From Sipunculus nudus (lineage: Eukaryota > Annelida > Sipuncula > Golfingiida > Sipunculidae), in NCBI GenBank assembly GCA_026874595.1, contig CM049317.1, positions 47,146,401 to 47,210,400 on the forward strand: a DNA stretch of 64,000 bases. The letters are read 5' to 3'. Made by a program: the position numbers and the translations under genes. Of this stretch, positions 55,318 to 64,000 are shown in pieces (within the stretch, counting starts at the first letter, position 1; each line of letters begins with the position of its first letter). Under the pieces are notes generated by a model that saw only the letters and a list, made by a program, of their open reading frames with translations, was not told the origin of the DNA and made no database searches.

Positions 55318-57185
55318 CTTATGTAGAAAAAAAGTGTTACATTTTGTTATGGAGAAGAACTGAAGTTCTTCTAACACCGAGAAAATGAACAGTTTTGTAC
55401 ACTGAAGAAGAAAAAATGCTTTAATATTCTAAATTTCATCAGACACAGAACAACCCTTTTCTGATAATAAACAATGGGATTAGGTAACAGAGAGTAAGAC
55501 TTTTACACGAAGATTTTTTTTACCTCACATGCATATGCATAGTACGATTGATTTCTACGATAATCCACGCTGCTATAATCTAAAAAATCTCACGATTTAC
55601 TATGACTTTCTTAAAAGAAATTAAAAAACAGTCTGAGTATATGTCTCATGACAATATGTATTTGTTAACAATATGTAAATCGTCTGCGATTTGCAACAAT
55701 TGTTTTGCAGCCCAACAACATTCAGGCGCGGGTCCAGGAATGTTTGCAGGGAGGAGTCAAAGGTGGTCATGCATAAAAAAATGTCTTAAAAAAGGTCGTT
55801 GGTTAAGAGCAGGGGGAAGGGGTGTCACGTCCCCCAAAACCCCCTGTCATGCATAAGATTTGTCTAAAAAAAAAGGTCGTTGGTAGAGAGCAAGGGGGGG
55901 GGGGGGGGTCCAGACCCCCCTCTGGACCCGCGCCTGACATTTGATACCATTTTTTAACAACTGACTACGGCAAGCCACGATGCATACACCATTTTATAAC
56001 ATGACCAATATTGCTACGATATACTCCGATTTCCTATGTATACACTTCGCTTTGGTACGACAGAAATATGTAGCCTATATAGTGGGTGCTGTAATACGCT
56101 CCGAATAGCACCGTCTGAGGTTGCGTGAGGGGAGATATCCTATTCTCTACCGTTCATGATATTACCCGTAACCGATTTTATATGTCGTAAAAACATATGC
56201 ATAAACTGTACTGACATAATGTCTATGCAGTATGAGAACTTTATACCGATGCCAAAGAGCTATTCTAACTTCCTTATAATTATTTACACGTTTTATAGCC
56301 CTAATGTTACAACCAAGGAACAATCCATCAATAATTTTTAGGTATTCTAATTCAGTTAAACATTTTTTTTATTTAAAAGATTATACATATATATATATAT
56401 ATATAATTTTGACACAGGGCGATTCCTCGTCCATGGAGTCGGCTCCATTTATAGTTATTAGGGCCAGTATTTATTTGGCAACAGAGCAGGTAAAACCGTG
56501 TTAATAAGTGTGACACTGAAATGCAACACGTGAACGTTTGGGGGGGGGGGGGGGCATTCTTGTAGGTCATACATTTGTAAAGGGTGACCAACAAATAAGC
56601 TAGGTTGCTAAGTTGGAAGGTATTGTAAGATTCACGACAAGAATAATTTAGCTTAAAAATACAGTATTACTGTAACATGTTTATATAAAATTATTTATAA
56701 TTATTTATAAGCATTTGTTACAAACTGTTTACGCACCAAAATGCACTGTCCACAGACGAGTACTTCTTCATTACCTCGGGGATTAATAATTATCAGTCAT
56801 ATAATACCTTTTTGAGAGACCATTTTAAAAACATCAACGTCTCACCTTAATTTCCTGTTAATGGACACGAAAATGTTCACTGGTCGGAGAAATGGATCCA
56901 CAAAAATGGAGCGTTACTCCTATACACTTTTGTACAAGTCCTTGAATAAATACATTACGTCAGTACGTATATTGATACAGTTTGCTTTAGAACAAACACC
57001 GTCTGGCCTTGTTTACTTGAATAGGGATTCTATACAAATAGACAGACAGGAGCAAGTTTGAACAAGTTTCCACAAAAACCTATATTAAAGCGGTTCAATG
57101 AGTATAAACATGTAATTAAACGGCTGTTAAAACTTCGCTTGGCACTGACATTTTGCATTGACCTCAGCCACAGGCAAACAACATG

Positions 57186-57255
<70 letters not shown>

Positions 57256-57761
57256 CATATATACATACATAGTTTCTATAAATGTATTGGACCATGTTTG
57301 TTACGAATCATTCATTGATTATGTGTAAAACAAGTGGTCTATGGGTCATGACGAACAGCTGACTAGCATGACATTTTAGCCTAACATTCACAGCAGGGAT
57401 TTTTTTTTTCATCTGAAAGCCTAATTAAAATTAAATTAAAATCTCATTGATCTTTGACCAACTTAGTCTCAAGTCACAGGGTTCTTCCTTGAGTGATGGC
57501 TTCCACTTATAATTATGCGGAAACTGAATCCAATTATGACTGGTCTACACAGGTTTTACAAGAGAAGAAAAAGATCAATGTCAAGGTCACAAGTTTTCAA
57601 ACTCCTCTGAGAACTTGAAGGAGTATGCGTACATTTTGTATATCAATTTTGACAAGACAATATAAGTGAACACGTTCACAAGAAACCCTAAAGATGGTGA
57701 TGTTTTAGAATATTCTTAATGTTGGAAAACGAGTGTTTTTTACTCTCTTTAAGAACCTGAA
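55318..57761. other. Repeat-rich region upstream of the apoL-like exon
   Basis: Apart from the MITE at 55723-55936, (TA)n runs (56386-56405, 57190-57250) and a poly-G at 56539-56553, no exon could be supported. 5' exons of the apoL-like gene may be here but were not recognised. Confidence 0.35.
55723..55936. mobile_element. 214-bp MITE with CAGGCGCGGGTCCAG ends
   Basis: Perfect inverted 15-bp ends CAGGCGCGGGTCCAG, flanked on both sides by ACATT (possible 5-bp target duplication). The interior contains two 'aaaggtcgttggt.agagca.ggggg' direct repeats. It is likely a hAT-like MITE. Confidence 0.75.
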
Positions 57762-57821
57762 TCACTGGAGGGGGTTGGTGAACTCCGACTGGAGGTACAA
57801 TAGCAGCTCCTTGTCTTCATC
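57762..57821 (-). CDS. Candidate terminal exon of an unidentified minus-strand gene
   Basis: After acceptor ATCTTTCAG the sequence reads DEDKELLLYLQSEFTNPLQ and a stop: 20 codons in phase 0, acidic then amphipathic, with no rare codon clusters. It stands out from surrounding AT-rich repeat sequence by composition. I do not recognise the family and could not link it to another exon with certainty. Confidence 0.35.
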   Translation of the reverse strand, partial: DEDKELLLYLQSEFTNPLQ

Positions 57822-60600
57822 CTGAAAGATATACATTTTGTGACACTTTATATGTAACATCTGATGTTTACATATAGGTATCTATAGGTATTCATTTGAC
57901 CTCCACAATTCATAGCACATGATTCATACGCATATATTTAATGCATTAATATTAAAATTAAGTTGATTTAATTGTTTATTTTAGAGATTACAGATAGATA
58001 AAAAGTCATTTTTTCCCAGATGTCATTACTATGATACAAAAGCCATATAACAATAAGATATATATACAAAGTTAATATGAAAGAATCAAAGGCATGTCAA
58101 TTGAGAAATGTATATAAAGAAATAATTAAATGTAATTGAATGCGTTTTAAATGAGACATGTTTTCGAGTGGTAGTGTTAATCAGAGTCGGGTCCACAATG
58201 ATGAAGTGTGATACATTTAAATGCTAATGCTATGTTGCTTTACGCAATACCGACAAATACAAGGGCTTTTTAGGTAATTGCATTTAACTGCATTGCAAAT
58301 GGATTAAGATATTTATCAGGCATTGCATTTGAATGCAAAGGAAAATACATTTATATGATTACACATACAAATGCAAAATTGTAAGGCCATTTAAATACAA
58401 ATGTTTTTCAGACTAAGTATGCTCTTGGTCTGTAAAAATCAATTTTTTTTTATTTTGCCACTAATATAATTTTGTTCATGAAACAACAAAATAACATGAT
58501 CAATTGAACTGAAAACTGATCACAGAGGTATGATTATTAATTAAAAATTTTAAATCACATATTGACAGATCCACCCTCACTCAAGAAACGTGCTTTTACA
58601 TCTGACAGATCCATAACATATAACTAACCTATAAATAATTATTTATAGCTATAGGCTTTCCAATAGTAGGCTTTGCTCAACCCTGAGGTACATGTATATA
58701 TATATATATATATACAAAATTTAAATTTAATTTGTACCTAACTGTGGGCAGGTGTTTATATTACATGTGTGGAATCTTATAATACATTCATGCATATAAT
58801 GGTGAATCTAAACATTGCTCAACGTTTGAGACTGCTTGGAGCTATATATACATCTTGGCATTATGTCAGTATTTATGTATAAAAAGCTTACAATGCTAAA
58901 TACGTTCAGCTTTACCTGAACGCATTTAAGATGATAAACTTGTTAATCATGTATTTAAATGCTGTACGCCCTTTGCAAACACACTGTAAACTATTGTTGT
59001 CTTGACAGGCGCCGAGATATGTGCATCGCCATAAAACCAGGGGCGCAATTTCCTTTTGCAATGTGTATGTGTGTGCGTGTGTGTCGTGGGGGGGGGGGGG
59101 TCCTCCCCTTCTAGCCCCTGCATGCCACCCCACCATCTCACAACTAACACACAGGGCCTTGAAAAAATGTACACCATATCTAACCTTGCCTCACATTTTC
59201 TCAATAAAATAAGGTTATCAGTAGACTGGCCCAGTCGATGCAATAGTTAAAACTTAATCCTTTCACTAACAGAGCCACCAAACTTGTGCATGCTGTGTCG
59301 CGCAACGCTTAGAACGGTTACTGCCACCTCGCAGCAAATTACGGCCCTCTGGTCGATAGCTGGCACTCAGTTACGTCTATCGGTACATGGAATCACGTTT
59401 TATTTTAGAAATTTTATAAGCAAAGCTCAGGCAGAGCCAGGATATCAGTGATGTTATTAAGGTGCCAAATCATGCACTTACCCTTTAAAAATAATCTATA
59501 TGATTTCAGACTTTCTCTGTGTATACACGTATATCAATGATTTAAGGGTAAGATTTTGATGTGAAGGATGTGTTTGTAAACACAGCAATGTTGACAAACG
59601 GGAAAAACATGTAACCTAAGATGGTAGGTTGCATATATGCGGAGGTAGAAAGGTCACTGTCAAAACGACATTTGCGAAGCTCTGGCTCTCCAGATAGACT
59701 GGGCCTCTTTAAGAGCCAAATTCGGGGAGAGGATAAAGTATTTTCAGTGAAGCGTGACTTTCGAAGTTGTATAACAACGGAATTCTATTATATTATATAT
59801 AGAAACAGGAGGCAGTCTGGACAAGTTTCCACAAAAACTTTACCATGTTTATAAACGGAGGGACACTCGAAATATATTTGGAACTTGATGGAAAAAGAGA
59901 AAGTCTGCGCGCTACGATGGGATATAATGAATATATCAAACACGCACAAATGAAAAGACGGAGTGGGCAACTTGTGCCTGGATTAAAAGGTAATAATAGG
60001 TACAAACAATAACAATACACTCAATAAAATATTTGAATGTCCATTCGTGTGACCACAAGTGATTATTTGTTTTTTATAGTAATTTGCCAGTTTGTAACCA
60101 GCTGGTCTGTGCACAGCATGTGGCCATCTTGTGAAGATACTAAATGGAGATCCATCTATAGCTCATCTTACAAAAAAATTAAAAATATACTATTTGTCAT
60201 TTTCAGATCCTTATACTTCCATTTAAATCCTTGAGTAATTTCAAAATTGTTATGTATTTTGTCAACGAGGTAGCAGAAACCCACAAGACGTTCACTTGAC
60301 TTACAACTTTAATACCCGACTAGCGGAACACAACTTGATGACGTAGCATACACATTCCGCTACGTATTACACATACAAACTGGTGTCGCATATATGTTAG
60401 TCTGCAGAACGATTACACCTTGGAAATATTACGTTTAGTCATTATCATCTTTAAATAATTGCAAATACATGACATCTCCTCCCCACTTAATCTTATAGTG
60501 AGCAGTAATCTTCAAACTAGTATGTACCACAAAGAGATCTGTGATATTCAATACAATTACAGTCAAGCCCGCTTATTGTCATGTCGGTGGTGCATGCATA
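57822..60600. other. Intergenic or intronic, no supported gene
   Basis: (TA)n at 58698-58715, a poly-G run at 59088-59100 within a 'ggggcgcaatttcc' repeat remnant, and 'acaagtttccacaaaaac' at 59820 that recurs at 57063. No exon is supported. Confidence 0.35.
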
Positions 60601-60619
60601 AATTACCCAGACAGCAGCC

Positions 60620-61055
60620 ACAAACGGGCCCCATATGTGGTTGTCATGGGCTAGCCCAGTGGGCTAGACATGGCAAGCCACATGGGATCCCATGAAAATT
60701 GCACCCATTGCCCTAATGGGATCCCACGTGGGTAGCACATGGGCTGACACATGGGCATGGCGTGGGCCCCACATGGGCTCCTCTGGTACTGACAATGCTT
60801 TTTTTCTTACACATGGGCCCCACAAGGGGCCCTCTTTGACTAAGGAAATACTTTCATTCTCACACGTGGGTCCCACATTGGACCCATCAGTAATCACCCC
60901 TCTCACACAAGGGCTCCATATGGGCCCCTACTCTACTGACTCTCTGTCACACATGGGCTCCACATGGGCCCCTTCTGTTCTGACCACCTCTCACACATGG
61001 GCTACTAATGGGCCCCTACTGTACTGATTTCCTCTCACATATAGGTTCCACGTGT
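60620..61055. repeat. Imperfect tandem repeat of CACATGGGCCCC units
   Basis: About eight units of 50-60 bp, each centred on a near-palindromic 'gggctccacatgggcccc' core followed by 'tactctactgac...ctc.tcacaca'. The core is self-complementary (gggccc, catg), so strands can pair within and between units. Confidence 0.8.
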
Positions 61056-61894
61056 CCTTGTTGTACCCACTCTCTTCTTTGAGCCTCTTTATCATTTTCA
61101 TGGTATGGCTAACACAATGATGATGGTTCCTTGTTTCTGATTCTTAAGTTGACCTCAAATTAAAATGAAATTATAACAACAACAAACAAATATTTCAGAG
61201 ATGATTATGTTTATTCATCATACTCTCAAATTTTTACTTTGTTTTTCTGTCCATTGAGTTTATCAGTTACATTTGTAATAGATTGTTAATGTTGCTCTGC
61301 TCTGATCATGTTTGGTCATTCATACGGCCTGCACCTGAAATAACAAGATAGAAGTATCTGATTGTATTATCAAAGTTTAAAACTTTGTTTTAAATTCCTG
61401 CAAATTACAGTCAATCAATAAAATATTCAAGTAACCGTTACAAAATTAGACTAATTTATACACACCAGCCACATAAGCCCTTGGTATTCAGAGAAATCAA
61501 GATATTAAGAGATTATTTAATCATAAACGTATGTATATTTGAAATAATAAAAATATTACAATTGCATGAATAATAATATAAGGACTATATATTCTCTGTG
61601 TGGTGGCATGGTCCATGTACTTCACATTGTTCACAATTTACGACCTCTTCATAATCTTTTTTTTTATTAAAAAGTGACAGAGTTTACATTGTATTTTGAA
61701 ACAATGTATTTCGCGTTTCTGCTAGTGCTGGACTAGTTTACATATGGGTGAAAAATTAAGTTAAATTTGAAAAAATATGACAAACAGAAACAGGTTTTTA
61801 TCTATATGCACGAGGGCAAAAATCCTACTGGATCAAATGATATTAAAGAAGATATGTCTGAAATAATGTGTACAATAGAAAATCACCGAATGTA

Positions 61895-62215
61895 GTCTGT
61901 TAGCCATATTTGATTTTGAGCAAGTCTGTAATTCAATAGGTCTGGAGTCCTCATAGGCACCAATGATCCCTGTGAAATTGGGAAAGCTGCAGTAGGTTGT
62001 TGTTGAGTTATCGAGTGCAAAAGAAAATCAGCGATCAGGCTGTGGCAGACTTATTGGAATTACAACAGGTCTGTAATTCAATAGGTCTGGAGCCCTCATA
62101 TGTGTCAACTATTCCTGTAAATTTGGGAAAGCTGAAAAATGTTGTTGTTGTGTTATCGCGCCCGAAAGAAAATCAGCGATCGGTTGTGGCGGCCATATTG
62201 AAATTCGTATTAGGA
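61895..62215 (+). repeat. Tandem duplication of about 150 bp
   Basis: Two copies (about 61915-62050 and 62065-62205) share 'gtctgtaattcaataggtct', 'ggag.cctcata', 'ttgggaaagctg' and 'aagaaaatcagcgatc'. The second gives a short open frame (61997-62272) that I consider repeat-derived. Confidence 0.75.
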
Positions 62216-62525
62216 TCAAAGTTTTTAAGTGTGGACTATGTAGTGGTAAATAGTGGTATAATTAGGGGATAGATAATGAATAATTGTTGTTTTGTGAAAA
62301 GAAGGGGCCTTTCATATAATGACAACCAATGTGAACTGACCGACTAAGTACTCATTGCATTACATTAGAAGTACTTGAAATTTAGTTCTCATAGGTACTC
62401 CTACATAACAGCTATGTTTTAGTGCAATAATCATTGTTACAGCAGCAAAAAAATCAAACAAACTGATTTTCAGCCAACTGTGTGTTGTCATCCAGCAGTA
62501 ACATACATACCATGCAAATAGAAAT

Positions 62526-62580
62526 CAGGCATTTCGTGTAATGACTGAGCCATAAAACCAGTCATTACACAGAATGCCTG
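62526..62580. repeat. Near-perfect 22-bp stem hairpin
   Basis: CAGGCATTTCGTGTAATGAC at 62526 is mirrored at 62559-62580 with two mismatches, separated by an 11-base loop. A third partial copy ('gaatgcctgagtgaatcagt') follows at about 62600. It could be a tiny MITE or a hairpin RNA. Confidence 0.7.
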
Positions 62581-62794
62581 AAAATTTTAGTAATTTCTTG
62601 AATGCCTGAGTGAATCAGTCATTACATGTAATCTATAGTTAAGCAGATGAATATAGCTAGCTTTAAATATTTATCACTTATCATGTCTTTTTGTAAAGAT
62701 TTGTCATAGCGTATGAACTCTGTGTTGGAGAGTTTTGGGCCCTCATGCAATTCTACTGCTAAAATTCTTACCTCTGACGACTACCAGGGGTTAT

Positions 62795-62952
62795 AAGGTA
62801 GAGACTGCCACTTTCTTGGTCAGTGTCACAAATGGCTTCAGGTTCGCCGTATATGGTGTTGTTGGGGACCGATTGTTGCGGTGTTGAAAGAAATAATCCT
62901 CCCAAAATTGTCTTTCTACTTGGTTCACTCCTTATAAGTAAGCTTTAGCTCT
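62795..62952 (-). other. Possible exon (minus strand), low confidence
   Basis: Bounded by TTTATTTCAG at 62952 and a strong donor CAGAG|GTAAGAATT near 62795. One frame is open over most of it (LLIRSEPSRKTILGG, GEPEAICDTDQESG, LYLITPGSRQR) but is closed by a stop just inside the acceptor. It may be a 3'-UTR or alternative exon. Confidence 0.2.
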
Positions 62953-63613
62953 GAAATAAAATAAAATTACAGGGTCACATGGTTAATTGTCACAAAAAAA
63001 TTTGAAAGAGTGTTAGTTCGGCATTCAGTGAAAACACCATTGCTAAACAATTTAATGAAAGCCACTGTTGTTCATATATAATTGTTTTTCCAATTCATTT
63101 GTAAGCTAGCAACTAAGATAAATTTACATGAAATACAGTCATTAATATAGTGATTAATGTCCATTATAATATATGTTTGTTTGCAATAGAAATCATAACT
63201 GTTGCATGCATGATATATATGTCAACTTAAACTTAACTTTAACTTTATATCCTTTTTAACTGTAAAAAAAATGTAATATTTGTGAATTAATCTCTTATAA
63301 CTTCTTCTATAAACATATGGTTAATATACATTTATTGTAAAAATTTAATATTAAGACATGCACCAGCATCACTGGGAATGATCGCTTCCACATATTTATT
63401 ATTTATTATTTATGTCATTATATTCTTTGTCACTAAACATGACTCTCAACATATGTAAAATCATGTGGTCTGGTGGTCCTCTGCAAAAATCATTTTGTGT
63501 ATTCTTCACACAAGATTTATACTAAACAGTTAACTCATTCATCGCCTGCCATAATCAAAATAATTTATGGATACGTTACATATACACAATATGTTAACCA
63601 CTAGACAGCTTAC

Positions 63614-63750
63614 CCGGGAATTTTTTATGCTCTTTTATGTTATGCTGGTGTTCTCCTCCTTCTTCATGAGCGGCTTCATTATTCTTATGTTTTTCTTCAC
63701 ATCCATCTCCAACTTTGCCTTCATCTCAAAAGGCTTCACAGCATTGATGC
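63614..63750 (-). other. Possible exon (minus strand), low confidence
   Basis: Purine-rich segment ending in donor CCCGG|GTAAGC at 63608-63613. Two frames are partly open: one reads INAVKPFEMKAKLEMDVKKN then a stop; the other, EEKHKNNEAAHEEGGEHQHN, runs into the donor. Neither is recognised. Lys/Glu/His richness may simply reflect purine bias. Confidence 0.2.
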
Positions 63751-63867
63751 CTAGGAGACATCTACAAATGAGTTTTCTTTAAGAGAATAATACTTTGGTA
63801 TAAATGTAGATATCATAAATCCAGTGTATATGTATTTGTTCTCAAATTCATCGTAAATATTAAACTT

Positions 63868-63921
<54 letters not shown>

Positions 63922-64000
63922 TATATTTTATTTAGAGCGAAAGTAAAGATAAACAGTGACGCCTTTTAGATAGACTAACTAGTTTATTAACAAATAGTCT

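Noticed and set aside
58947-59243. Pro/Thr/His-rich frames around a poly-G run
   Set aside because: Produced by a homopolymer and a GT-rich stretch; low complexity, open on both strands.
61320-61345. Acceptor-like TTATTTCAG|GTGCAGGCCG on the minus strand
   Set aside because: All three frames stop within ten codons and there is no supporting context; too weak to call an exon.
61997-62272. 91-codon plus-strand frame
   Set aside because: Lies within a tandemly duplicated repeat (61895-62215) and has no recognised domain.

Overview
This is a piece of an animal nuclear genome, most likely a marine invertebrate and probably a mollusc. It is AT-rich, has long repeat-filled introns with GT-AG junctions, (TA)n microsatellites, many short inverted-repeat transposons and the 'cggacggacgacggac ... 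agctgagctaa' type of dispersed repeat that I associate with mollusc genomes. The phylum assignment is an inference.

About three quarters of the window is one gene on the minus strand: the alpha subunit of the COPI vesicle coat (COPA). I could place 30 coding exons between 47722 (start ATG) and 4038. All splice phases agree and they sum to 3539 nt (about 1180 codons). The last exon (about 45 residues and the stop) must lie left of position 1. The product is a cytosolic/Golgi coat protein with two N-terminal WD40 propellers, an alpha-solenoid, an acidic linker and a C-terminal domain that binds epsilon-COP. Upstream of the ATG are UPRE-like and ERSE-like elements, fitting control by secretory-pathway stress.

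The introns hold most of the structure. There are five unrelated minisatellites: 48 bp at 1.8-3.4 kb, 72 bp at 5.06-5.28 kb, 20 bp at 6.9-8.0 kb, 48 bp at 11.55-13.4 kb and 47 bp at 15.2-17.2 kb. The 47-bp array is built from the intron/exon boundary of exon 23 and so carries some two dozen copies of its 3' splice site. Several DNA transposons can be delimited by terminal inverted repeats and/or target duplications: 16271-16968 with an inverted relative at 21064-21983, 27211-29056, 35428-37435, 40582-42449, and 43417-47382 with a nested element at 44584-46211.

From 48 to 54 kb the DNA is intergenic: a fold-back element with a tRNA-like insert, and a truncated LINE with endonuclease and partial reverse transcriptase. 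At 54.5-55.3 kb on the minus strand is the terminal exon of an apolipoprotein L-like gene, apparently broken by one frameshift. From 55.4 to 64 kb there are repeats, a small hairpin, and a few short candidate exons (best at 57762-57821) of an unidentified minus-strand gene.
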